Source: CAVTWS01 sp963738445 (GTDB lineage Bacteria > Actinomycetota > Acidimicrobiia > Acidimicrobiales > SHLQ01). Taken from it: 64,000 nucleotides of DNA. The position numbers were made by a program, and so were the translations under genes. The notes under the pieces were generated by a model, which saw only the letters and a list, made by a program, of their open reading frames with translations, did no database searches and was not told the origin of the DNA. The stretch's first letter is position 1; every line of letters starts with the position of its first letter. Shown piece by piece: positions 35,613-42,960 of the stretch. The stretch lies in the NCBI GenBank assembly GCA_963738445.1, contig CAVTWS010000012.1:372001-436000 (forward strand), given 5' to 3'.

Positions 35613-35628
35613 TGTGAAGAACGTCACA
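35613..35628. promoter_or_regulatory. Perfect CRP/GlxR-type palindrome
   Basis: TGTGA-AGAACG-TCACA is an exact match to the TGTGA-N6-TCACA consensus of cAMP-receptor-type regulators known in both enterobacteria and mycobacteria. It lies 60-75 bases before the structured region that begins about 35690, with a TATCCT box at 35660-35665 in between. It is the only such site noted in the window. Confidence 0.6.
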
Positions 35629-35689
35629 GAGCCTCCGGATTTCGTCCGAACACGGTGGATATCCTGAGGATTTCGCCCCGGCATCTTGA

Positions 35690-36480
35690 CCATCCGGACC
35701 GGTCGTTGCAGAGTCTGCCCATCGTCGAAATCGACGAAGGAGCGACCACCGGAGAGCACGACCGGAGCGGCGCCGAACCCGATAGGCAGAGCAGTCAGCC
35801 ATCAGCCGGGCAACCGGTCGAGCGCACGGCCGCCGAGCAGATCGGACGAGGACCGAGCCGGACGCACCTGGCAGGTACACCCGAATCGATCAGACGGACA
35901 ACTGAGAATGGCCGCAGCGGAGACCAGAGTTCTTCGGAGCCGAGGGGGATGCTGCGGTGATCGAACCAGGGACTCGGGATGCAACCGAGGAGCGGCGAGG
36001 GTCACCCCCGACGGGATGGTGAGCTTCCAAAGCTCCAGAGGGCGCAACCGCTGGGGAAGGCAACAGGTCAGGGTGACGCACCGCCGGGTGAGGATCCCTC
36101 TGCTGTCGAACCAGAGGGCCGAGTGAACGTCACCAACCATCGATGCGCCTGACGTAGGGGCAACGGGGAAGGCGACGGGAGGCAGGCGAACGGAGCCGGC
36201 CACGTGGAGCGATCGGACCGACAATGGAGGTCGACGGACCACCCGAGATCGGTTAGGGAGCGGGCTTCGGCCCGAGCCCCGAGCAGTATCCGGACCGACG
36301 GGATCGGAAACTCAGCGAGTCGAGGTTGGCCGAGGGCCCCGAGAAGCCGAAGCGGGAAACCGCAGAAGCTACTCGGGGTCTTCACGCGTTTTCCTCCGGT
36401 CGATCCGGGTACGTGTTCCTCGCCGGTCGACTCGTCGGCGCGGGTACGGTCAGGGTTGCCGCCGCCATCCAGGGCGGCTG
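35690..36480 (+). ncRNA. Candidate large structured non-coding RNA (~0.8 kb)
   Basis: The 960 bases between the transglycosylase and O-methyltransferase genes have no credible protein but many perfect helices with RNA-type loops: CCGGTCGT 35699-35706 with 35758-35765; TCGTCG 35722-35727 with 35732-35737; a GCAA tetraloop at 35806-35817; TCGATCA 35886-35892 with 35958-35964 enclosing CCGCAGC 35912-35918 with 35951-35957; CTCGG 35973-35977 with 35985-35989; GAGCTT 36021-36026 with 36030-36035; CCCTCTG 36096-36102 with 36112-36118; ACGTCA 36127-36132 with 36150-36155; a TTCG tetraloop at 36261-36274; CCCCGAG 36337-36343 with 36372-36378 enclosing a GAAA tetraloop at 36352-36363; and a final GCCGCC stem at 36461-36478. 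The plus strand is purine-rich. It is not RNase P, tmRNA or a group II intron by motif. Boundaries are approximate. Confidence 0.6.
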
Positions 36481-36493
36481 ACTGGGGTTGACC

Positions 36494-37162
36494 GTGGCAC
36501 TTCACAAATCCTTCCTCGTGAACGACGAGTTGGCCGAGTACCTCGGAGCGCACGCCGAGGCACCCGACGACATCCAACTCCGGTTGCAAGCCGACACCGC
36601 GGCGCTCGGCGCGTGGGCCGGCATGGCGGTGTCCCACGAGCAAGCGGTCTTCCTGGGTCTGCTCACCCGGCTCATCCGGCCCCGCCTGGTGATCGAGGTG
36701 GGGGTGTTCACGGGCTACTCCTCGTTGGCCATCGCCCGCGAGCTCGAACCCGGCGCCACCCTCATCGCCTGCGACGTCTCCCAGGAGTGGACCGACCGTG
36801 CCCGGCAGGCCTGGACCGAAGCCGGGGTCGCGGATCGGGTCGAGTTGCGGATCGCGCCGGGTCTCGACACCTTGACCACGCTCGATCCCGGCGTGCCGAT
36901 CGACTTCGCCTTCATCGACGCCGACAAGGTCAACTACCTGTCGTACTACGAGGCGATCCTCGAACGGATGCGGCCCGGCGGGTTGATCGCCATCGACAAC
37001 GCCCTGTGGGGTGGGCGGGTGCTCGACCCGTCCGTCGACGACACCGACACCGCCGCCATTCGAGTGGTCAACGACCACGTGGCCTCCGACCCACGGGTGA
37101 GAGCGGTCCTGTTGACGGTCGCCGACGGTCTGTACCTCGCCCAGAAGGTGCACGACACATGA
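36494..37162 (+). CDS. SAM-dependent O-methyltransferase (caffeoyl-CoA OMT / family 3 type)
   Basis: About 222 residues. VIEVGVFTGYSSLAIARELEPG is the SAM-binding glycine loop of class I family-3 O-methyltransferases; DFAFIDADKVNYLSYYE holds the metal-binding Asp region, and IDNALWGGRV the second. These enzymes methylate catechol-type hydroxyls with a divalent metal. GTG 36494 with a GGGG site 6 bases upstream is preferred; a TTG at 36488 is in the same frame. Its stop overlaps the next ATG (ATGA). The substrate is unknown; the gene follows the structured RNA region. Confidence 0.9.
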   Translation: MALHKSFLVNDELAEYLGAHAEAPDDIQLRLQADTAALGAWAGMAVSHEQAVFLGLLTRLIRPRLVIEVGVFTGYSSLAIARELEPGATLIACDVSQEWTDRARQAWTEAGVADRVELRIAPGLDTLTTLDPGVPIDFAFIDADKVNYLSYYEAILERMRPGGLIAIDNALWGGRVLDPSVDDTDTAAIRVVNDHVASDPRVRAVLLTVADGLYLAQKVHDT

Positions 37163-37560
37163 CCGCCCGCCTCGACGTCGTCGGCTTCGACCACCTGGTG
37201 CTCCGGGTCACCGATGTCGAACGCTCCCTGGCGTGGTACGTCGACGTGCTCGGTCTCGACGGCGTCCGCATCGACGACTGGCGGAAGGGCGACGCGCCCT
37301 TCCCGTCCATCCGCATCAGCGCTACGGCGATCATCGATCTCGTGCGCCAGGCGCCCGGTGTCGCCCTGGCGGAAGGGCCGGCCCGCACCCTCGATCACCT
37401 GTGCCTGGTCGTGGAACCCACCGACCTCGACGCCCTGGCCACCGACCCCGACCTGCGGGTCGTCGACGGTCCTGACCTGCGCTTCGGCGCCCAGGGGATC
37501 GGCCGATCGTTGTACGTGCTCGACCCCGACGACAACGTCGTGGAGCTCCGGCACTACTGA
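37159..37560 (+). CDS. VOC (glyoxalase/bleomycin-resistance/dioxygenase) superfamily protein
   Basis: 133 residues of paired beta-alpha-beta-beta-beta units: GFDHLVLRVTDVERSLAWYVDVLGLD, with His in the first strand, and LDHLCLVVEPTDLDALATDP with a second His, ending LYVLDPDDNVVELRHY, whose Glu is the third metal ligand. It is coupled by ATGA to the O-methyltransferase, so both may act on the same small molecule. The reaction is not predictable in this superfamily. Confidence 0.9.
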   Translation: MTARLDVVGFDHLVLRVTDVERSLAWYVDVLGLDGVRIDDWRKGDAPFPSIRISATAIIDLVRQAPGVALAEGPARTLDHLCLVVEPTDLDALATDPDLRVVDGPDLRFGAQGIGRSLYVLDPDDNVVELRHY

Positions 37561-37590
37561 CGCAGCACCGCGACCTGGCACAATCCCGTC

Positions 37591-39093
37591 ATGGACCGCC
37601 GCCTCATCTCGTTGACGCTGGGCATGCCCATCCCCTACGGCGGCGACCGCATCGCCACCGTGACCGCCGAGTTGGCCGAGGCCTTCCGCCCGGGTGACCG
37701 TCTCGTCGTGGTTCAGGAGACGGGCGATCTGCTCCACGTGCCCGCGGACATCGCCGCGCTGGCGGATCGTGTGGTCGTCCAGGCCCGGAACGCGTTCGCC
37801 GAGCTGGCCCGGTGCTCGGACGAGCAGATCACCGCGTTCTACGAGCTCTTCGCCCAACGGCTGGCCGACGACGCGGTGTTCGCTCCCATCGCCGCAGCCA
37901 ACACCCTCGACGTCACCTCCGCCCGGGAACGAGGTCGGTCGACAACCCGGTTGGAGCTGTCGGGATCGATGCGCTCCGGCATGGTCGACGGCTTGCGCAG
38001 CTGGGCGGCGAGCATCGCCGGACGGAGCTCGGTCGTCGAGCGCGTCGAGCACGACGGATGGACGGTCGAGCAGGTGCGCAGCCCTCTGGGAGTCGTCGGA
38101 TTCGTGTTCGAAGGCCGACCCAACGTGTTCGCGGACGCCACGGGGGTTCTGCGCACGGGCAACACGGTGGTCTTCCGCATCGGTCGCGACGCCCTCGGCA
38201 CCGCCGAGGCCATCGTGCGCTACGCCCTCGATCCGTCGTTGGCCGAGGCCGGCCTGCCAGCCGGTGCCGTGGGTCTGGTCGCGAGCCCATCGAGGGCAGC
38301 CGGATGGGCGCTGTTCGGGCACCCGGACCTGTCCCTCGCCGTGGCTCGCGGTTCAGGGGAGGCAGTGGCCCAGCTGGGCGCCGTGGCGCGGCAGGTCGGG
38401 ACGGCGGTGAGCCTCCACGGGACCGGCGGCGCCTGGCTCGTGGCCAGCCCCGACGCCGACGCGGCGACGTTCGGCGCCGCCGTCCTGCGCTCGCTCGATC
38501 GAAAGGTCTGCAACACGCTCAACGTGTGTTGCATCCCCCGAACAGCGGCCGATCGCCTCGTCCCGGCCTTCCTGGCCGCGTTCGACGCGGCGGGAACCCG
38601 CCGGGACGCGCCATCCCGACTCCACGTGGTCACGGGCACCGAGTCGCACCTGCCGGCCGGGTGGCTCGACCGCACGATCGATGTGACCCGCCCCGACGGC
38701 CGTCGCGCCGAACCCCGGGCCGACGTGGTCTCCGTCGAGGACCTGGCCCTCGAATGGGAATGGGAGGACAACCCCGAGGTCACGTTGGTCGTGGTCGACG
38801 ACATCGACCATGCCGTCTCGCTTGCCAATCGGTGGTCGCCACGGCTGGTGGTGTCACTCGTGTCGCCCCACGAACGCGAGCACGACCGGTTCTGGGATGC
38901 CATCGACTCGCCGTTCGTCGGAAACGGCTTCACCCGATGGGTCGATGGGCAGTTCGCGCTGGGCCGACCCGAGCTCGGTCTGTCCAACTGGGAGCGCGGT
39001 CGGTTGTTCGCTCGGAGCGCCGTGCTCTCGGGTGATTCGGTGTTCACCGTGCGCACGCGCGCCCGTCAGTCGGATCCCGATCTGCACCGGTGA
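37591..39093 (+). CDS. ProA-like glutamate-5-semialdehyde / aldehyde dehydrogenase with N-terminal extension
   Basis: 500 residues. From about residue 100 it follows gamma-glutamyl phosphate reductase: SPLGVVGFVFEGRPNVFADA, a GNTVVFRIGRDAL nucleotide loop, SLHGTGGAWLV, and the Cys region LDRKVCNTLNVCCIP; near the end FVGNGFTRWVDGQFALGRPELGL parallels the ProA ending. ProA is usually about 420 residues; the first 95 or so (with GDRLVVVQETGDLLHVPADI) are extra. It may be a specialised paralogue rather than the proline enzyme, since no proB is adjacent. A CACAAT box lies 6 bases before the ATG. Confidence 0.78.
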   Translation: MDRRLISLTLGMPIPYGGDRIATVTAELAEAFRPGDRLVVVQETGDLLHVPADIAALADRVVVQARNAFAELARCSDEQITAFYELFAQRLADDAVFAPIAAANTLDVTSARERGRSTTRLELSGSMRSGMVDGLRSWAASIAGRSSVVERVEHDGWTVEQVRSPLGVVGFVFEGRPNVFADATGVLRTGNTVVFRIGRDALGTAEAIVRYALDPSLAEAGLPAGAVGLVASPSRAAGWALFGHPDLSLAVARGSGEAVAQLGAVARQVGTAVSLHGTGGAWLVASPDADAATFGAAVLRSLDRKVCNTLNVCCIPRTAADRLVPAFLAAFDAAGTRRDAPSRLHVVTGTESHLPAGWLDRTIDVTRPDGRRAEPRADVVSVEDLALEWEWEDNPEVTLVVVDDIDHAVSLANRWSPRLVVSLVSPHEREHDRFWDAIDSPFVGNGFTRWVDGQFALGRPELGLSNWERGRLFARSAVLSGDSVFTVRTRARQSDPDLHR

Positions 39094-39095
39094 CG

Positions 39096-39118
39096 CCCGA
39101 CGTTCGCTCCGCGTCGGG
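39096..39118 (+). terminator. Stem-loop after the ProA-like gene
   Basis: CCCGACG (39096-39102) and CGTCGGG (39112-39118) form a perfect 7-bp stem with a 9-base loop 2 bases after the stop codon, followed by TTC rather than a long T run. Confidence 0.55.
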
Positions 39119-39144
39119 TTCAGGTCTACGATGCCGCCCCATGA

Positions 39145-40071
39145 GTGACCGAGGGCACACGCTCGATGGCTGACGAGGGTCGGAACGACCGGGACCAGAT
39201 CCTCCTGTCGGTCTCGGAGGTCGATGTCGTCTACGGCGGCGTCATCCAGGCCCTGCGCGACATCTCCCTGGAGGTTCGTGCGGGCGAGGTGGTGTCGCTC
39301 ATCGGAGCCAACGGCGCCGGCAAGACGTCGCTCCTTCGGGCCATCATGGGGCTCCTCCCCCACCACAACGGTCGGGTGACCAGCGGGCGCATCCACCTCC
39401 GCGGCGACAACATCACCGGTCTCAGTTCGAGCGCGATCGTCAGCCGCGGCCTCGCCCTGTCGATGGAGGGGCGTCGCGTCTTCGCCGAGCTCTCGGTCGA
39501 CGAGAACCTGCGCTCCGGAGCGCACACCGTTCACGATCGCCGGTCGGTCCGCCTCCGTGCCGACTCGATGATGGAGCTGTTCCCGATCCTCGGGCAGCGA
39601 CGCCACTCGCAAGCGGGCTACCTGTCGGGTGGCGAGCAACAGATGCTGGCCATCGCCCGGGCCCTGATGAGCGCGCCGTCGCTCCTGCTCCTCGATGAGC
39701 CGTCGCTCGGCCTCGCCCCGTTGATCGTGCAGCAGATCTGGCAGATCATCGGCCAGATCAACTCCGAGGGGACGACCGTCCTGCTCGTGGAGCAGAACGC
39801 GGCGATGGCGCTGTCGATCTCGGACCGGGCGTATGTGCTCGACATCGGTCGCCTGGCCAAGACGGGGACGGGCGCCGAGCTGCGCGACGACCCCGAGATC
39901 CGAGCCCTGTACCTCGGCATGGGCGAGGAAGGTGGACGCCGCAGCTACCGCGCCGATTTCTCGGCGCGCCAGACCGAAAGTGCCGATTTCTCGGCGCGCC
40001 AGACCGAAAGTGCCGATTTCTCGGCGCTCCAGGCGGGGACAGTCCACCCCCAGGAAGGCCCCAACTCGTGA
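39145..40071 (+). CDS. livF: Branched-chain amino acid type ABC transporter ATPase, LivF
   Basis: 308 residues. Walker A IGANGAGKTSLLRAIMGLL, signature YLSGGEQQMLAIARALM, Walker B LLLLDEPSLGLAP and the switch His region LLVEQNAAMALSISDRAYVL identify LivF. Normal LivF ends near LYLGMG; here about 45 extra residues follow, made of three copies of a 10-residue unit (ADFSARQTES) from a 30-base DNA repeat. GTG 39145 or ATG 39166 could start it. The stop overlaps livG (GTGA). It energises import with LivG through the LivHM channel. Confidence 0.93.
   Translation: MTEGTRSMADEGRNDRDQILLSVSEVDVVYGGVIQALRDISLEVRAGEVVSLIGANGAGKTSLLRAIMGLLPHHNGRVTSGRIHLRGDNITGLSSSAIVSRGLALSMEGRRVFAELSVDENLRSGAHTVHDRRSVRLRADSMMELFPILGQRRHSQAGYLSGGEQQMLAIARALMSAPSLLLLDEPSLGLAPLIVQQIWQIIGQINSEGTTVLLVEQNAAMALSISDRAYVLDIGRLAKTGTGAELRDDPEIRALYLGMGEEGGRRSYRADFSARQTESADFSARQTESADFSALQAGTVHPQEGPNS
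39952..40041 (+). repeat. Three tandem 30-bp units inside the 3' end of livF
   Basis: Units at 39952-39981 and 39982-40011 are identical, and 40012-40041 is a diverged third. Each contains GCCGATTTCTCGGC, a 5-bp stem around a short loop, and the first two contain the palindrome GGCGCGCC. Length is a multiple of three, so the frame is kept. Confidence 0.85.
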
Positions 40072-40844
40072 ACGGTCACCTGCTCGAGGTCCAGGATCTC
40101 ACCCTTCGTTTCGGCGGCCTCGACGTGCTCCGGGGGGTCTCCTTCGCCGTCGAGGAGGGTCAGCTCGCCGCCCTCATCGGCCCCAACGGTGCCGGCAAGA
40201 CCAGCCTCTTCAACTGCCTCAACGGCGTGTACATCCCGGCCGAGGGATCGATCCGCCTCGAGGGCCGCGACCTCGTCGGGATGAAACCGTCACGGATCGC
40301 GCATCTGGGCCTGGCCCGCACGTTCCAGAACCTCGCCCTCTTCAGCAACCTCGACGTCGTCGACAACCTGATGCTCGGGCGCCATCACGCCATGCGCTCG
40401 GGTTTCTTGAGCGCGGCGGTGTGGCTGGGTCGAGCCAAACGAGAAGACATCGTCCATCGCCGCCGCTGTGCCGAGATCGTCGAGCTCCTCGACCTCGGCG
40501 AATTCGCCGGGCGACCGGTGGGTCTGCTCCCCCACGGGGTCCAGAAGCGGATCGAGCTCGGCCGGGCGTTGGCGATGGAGCCCCGCCTCCTCCTTCTGGA
40601 CGAACCGGCCGCGGGGCTCAACGCCGAGGAAACCGACAAGCTCGGCGAGATCGTGCTGCAGGTCCAGCACGAGCTGGCGCTCGGCATGATCCTGATCGAG
40701 CACGACATGCACATGGTCATGGACCTAGCCGAGAAGATCGTCGTGTTGAACTTCGGCGAGGTGATCGCCACCGGAACACCCGCCGACGTGGCCGCCGATC
40801 CTGCGGTGATCGCCGCCTACCTGGGTACGGCGGAGGTCGCCTGA
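40068..40844 (+). CDS. livG: Branched-chain amino acid type ABC transporter ATPase, LivG
   Basis: 258 residues, GTG start overlapping livF. LIGPNGAGKTSLFNCLNGVY (Walker A), LARTFQNLALFSNL (Q loop), LLPHGVQKRIELGRALAMEP (degenerate signature HGVQKR), LLLLDEPAAGLN (Walker B) and LIEHDMHMVMDLAEKIVVLN (switch) are the LivG pattern. The stop overlaps livH (TGATG). It pairs with LivF on the cytoplasmic face of the importer. Confidence 0.94.
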   Translation: MNGHLLEVQDLTLRFGGLDVLRGVSFAVEEGQLAALIGPNGAGKTSLFNCLNGVYIPAEGSIRLEGRDLVGMKPSRIAHLGLARTFQNLALFSNLDVVDNLMLGRHHAMRSGFLSAAVWLGRAKREDIVHRRRCAEIVELLDLGEFAGRPVGLLPHGVQKRIELGRALAMEPRLLLLDEPAAGLNAEETDKLGEIVLQVQHELALGMILIEHDMHMVMDLAEKIVVLNFGEVIATGTPADVAADPAVIAAYLGTAEVA

Positions 40845-41755
40845 TGGAGAAGTTCTTCCAGTTGCTGGCCTCGGGGATCTCCCTGGGCGGCATCTACGCC
40901 CTGATAGCGCTCGGCTTCGTGGTCATCTACAAGGCGACCAGCACGTTCAACTTCGCCCAGGGCGGCTTCGTGCTGTTGGGCACCTACCTGACGTTCCAGT
41001 TCGGGGACGACTCGACGTGGGGATGGCCCTTCTACCTTGCCCTGCTGGCGGCGTGCGTGGTGATGGCCGCCATCGCCGCCGTGATCGAGCGGGTGATCTT
41101 GCGGCGCATGATCGGCAAGCCGGCCTTCTCGGTCATCCTGGTCACGCTGGGCATCCTGCTGGTGATCGAGCAGCTGGTGCGGGCCATCTGGACCCAACCG
41201 TCCTACCTGCTCGCCAATCCGTGGGGCACCAAGACGGTCGACATCGGGGGCGTGATCATCGCCCACGCCGACATCTGGGCCGTGATCTTCGCCTCCGTCC
41301 TCCTTGCGGCGTTCTTCGTCTTCTTCACCAAGAGCCGCACGGGCCTGGGTATGAGGGCCAGCGCGTTCGATCAGGAGGCTGCTTCGGCCCAAGGCATCAG
41401 CGTGGCGCGGTCCTTCCAGTTGTCCTGGGCGATCGCCGGGGCGGTCGCGGCGGTCGCCGGCGTCATGCTCACCGCTCGACCCGGATCCGGGGGGGCGCTG
41501 AACGCCGGCCTCAGCTTCGTCGCTCTCCGGGCCTTTCCCGCCACCATCCTCGGCGGTCTCGACAGCCCCGGAGGCGCGGTCGCAGGCGGCGTGGCGGTCG
41601 GCGTCGCTGAGGTCATGGCGCGCGGCTACCTCGATGACAAGGCGTGGCTCCTGGGTGAGAACTTCGCTCAGGTCGTCCCGTACGTCGTGCTGGTCCTCGT
41701 GCTCTTGTGGAGACCGAACGGCCTGTTCGGAACCAGGGCGGTGGAGCGGGTATGA
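40844..41755 (+). CDS. livH: Branched-chain amino acid type ABC permease, LivH
   Basis: 303 residues, with about eight hydrophobic spans. LLASGISLGGIYALIALGFV and FNFAQGGFVLLGTYLTFQF at the N-terminus and RAFPATILGGLDSPGGAVAG with GVAEVMARGYLDD near the end are characteristic of LivH. Starts within the livG stop and overlaps livM by 4 bases (ATGA). Confidence 0.95.
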   Translation: MEKFFQLLASGISLGGIYALIALGFVVIYKATSTFNFAQGGFVLLGTYLTFQFGDDSTWGWPFYLALLAACVVMAAIAAVIERVILRRMIGKPAFSVILVTLGILLVIEQLVRAIWTQPSYLLANPWGTKTVDIGGVIIAHADIWAVIFASVLLAAFFVFFTKSRTGLGMRASAFDQEAASAQGISVARSFQLSWAIAGAVAAVAGVMLTARPGSGGALNAGLSFVALRAFPATILGGLDSPGGAVAGGVAVGVAEVMARGYLDDKAWLLGENFAQVVPYVVLVLVLLWRPNGLFGTRAVERV

Positions 41756-42870
41756 GCGACGCCACCGCCTTTCGTTCTCTCGGTGGGACCAACCGACTGT
41801 TCGAGTCGACGGCCGGGCGCATCGCCGCTTCGGTCACCGCGATCGTCGTCGTACTGATCCCGTTCTGGCTCGACAGCGACTTCTGGATCACCGAGATCGG
41901 CAACGCCGGGATCTTCGCCATCGCTGCTGTCGGGTTGAACCTCCTGACCGGGTATGCCGGACAGGTCTCCCTCGGCCACGCAGCCTTTCTGTCGATCGGG
42001 GGGTACACAGCGGTCTACTTCGGGAGCGACAAGGGCTGGCCGCTACCGTTGTGGCTGATCGTGGTCGCGCTGGTGGGTGCCGCGGTCGGAGCCCTGGTCG
42101 GTCCGTTCGCCCTGCGGTTCAAGGGCAACTACCTGGTCGTCATCACGTTGGCGCTGTTGTTCATCACCGTCCACGTCCTGGAGAACTGGGACCGCTTCAG
42201 CAACGGATCGGACGGGAAGTCGGCGAGCGACCTCGACATGTCGCTCGGACCCATCGACTTCAACGACCTGAGCGTGCCCGGCAAGGACTTCACCCCGTTC
42301 CAAGGCCGGTACTACCTGGCGTGGCTGGTCTTCGCCCTCGTGCTCCTCATCGCTCGCAACATCGTCCGGTCCCGGCCCGGCCGGGCCCTGCAGGCCATCC
42401 GTGACCGTGATATCGCGGCCGAGGTCGTCGGAGTCGACACCTCCCGGTACAAGGTCGCGGTGTTCGCCGTCTCGAGCGGCATGGCCACGATGGCCGGCGG
42501 GCTCTACGCCTCGTCGGTCCGGTTCCTCACCCCCGGTGACCCGTCGTCGCAACTATTCCTGTCGATCCGTTTCGTCGCCATCATCATCGTGGGCGGCATG
42601 GGCTCGCTGTACGGGGTGATCATCGGGGCCATCCTGCTCGGACCGCTGCCGTCGTTGCTGGAGAAGCACGCCGACAAGCTGGACTTCACGGTGCCGATCT
42701 TCGACGAGCCCCTGGTCCAGAGGACCGCCACGTCGCCTGGGTTGTTCAGCGCCGCCAGCTTGGCCGAGATCCTCTTCGGATTGCTGCTCATCGGTTTCCT
42801 CATCTTCCAGCCGCGTGGTGTGGCGGGGCTCATCGCGTCGCTCCGCAACCGTCTCCGCCGCGCGGCCTGA
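41752..42870 (+). CDS. livM: Branched-chain amino acid type ABC permease, LivM
   Basis: 372 residues. NAGIFAIAAVGLNLLTGYAG, QVSLGHAAFLSIGGYTAVYF and RSRPGRALQAIRDRDIAAEV are LivM hallmarks, and FVAIIIVGGMGSLYGVIIGA the last conserved part. The segment at about 140-200 (DNRFSNGSDGKSASDLDMSL region) is a periplasmic loop larger than usual. It forms the membrane channel with LivH. Confidence 0.95.
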   Translation: MSDATAFRSLGGTNRLFESTAGRIAASVTAIVVVLIPFWLDSDFWITEIGNAGIFAIAAVGLNLLTGYAGQVSLGHAAFLSIGGYTAVYFGSDKGWPLPLWLIVVALVGAAVGALVGPFALRFKGNYLVVITLALLFITVHVLENWDRFSNGSDGKSASDLDMSLGPIDFNDLSVPGKDFTPFQGRYYLAWLVFALVLLIARNIVRSRPGRALQAIRDRDIAAEVVGVDTSRYKVAVFAVSSGMATMAGGLYASSVRFLTPGDPSSQLFLSIRFVAIIIVGGMGSLYGVIIGAILLGPLPSLLEKHADKLDFTVPIFDEPLVQRTATSPGLFSAASLAEILFGLLLIGFLIFQPRGVAGLIASLRNRLRRAA

Positions 42871-42924
42871 TCCCAATCTGGCTGGGCGTCACCGAAAACG
42901 ACCGGTCCACGAGTACTGTTGCGT

Positions 42925-42943
42925 CGCCGGTTCGTGACCGGCG
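42925..42943 (+). promoter_or_regulatory. Hairpin between livM and livK
   Basis: CGCCGGT and ACCGGCG form a perfect 7-bp stem with a TCGTG loop, 17 bases before the livK ATG and just before its AGGAGGGG ribosome site. It could mark a processing or attenuation point giving more binding protein than permease, as known in other ABC operons. Confidence 0.45.
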
Positions 42944-42960
42944 TGACTCAGGAGGGGAAC

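Noticed and set aside
35961..35990. tRNA-like string (TCGAACCAGGGACTCGGG) considered as part of a tRNA
   Set aside because: No acceptor stem or anticodon arm can be formed around it; it fits the larger helices instead.
35802..36242. Short open frames in the 35.5-36.5 kb gap
   Set aside because: All are 60-150 residues, with no start context, no domain and no frame conservation signal; the RNA helices explain the sequence better.
35690..36480. RNase P RNA, tmRNA or group II intron in the structured region
   Set aside because: Lacks GAGGAAAGTCC-type and ACAGAAA motifs of RNase P, the CCACCA/tag frame of tmRNA, and domain V of group II introns.
36068..37153. Long minus-strand frame reaching into the gene-free region
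   Set aside because: Mostly the shadow of the O-methyltransferase gene, with an extension into structured DNA.
39952..40041. CRISPR array from the repeated 30-base unit
   Set aside because: Units are directly adjacent with no unique spacers and are in frame with livF; no cas genes in the window.
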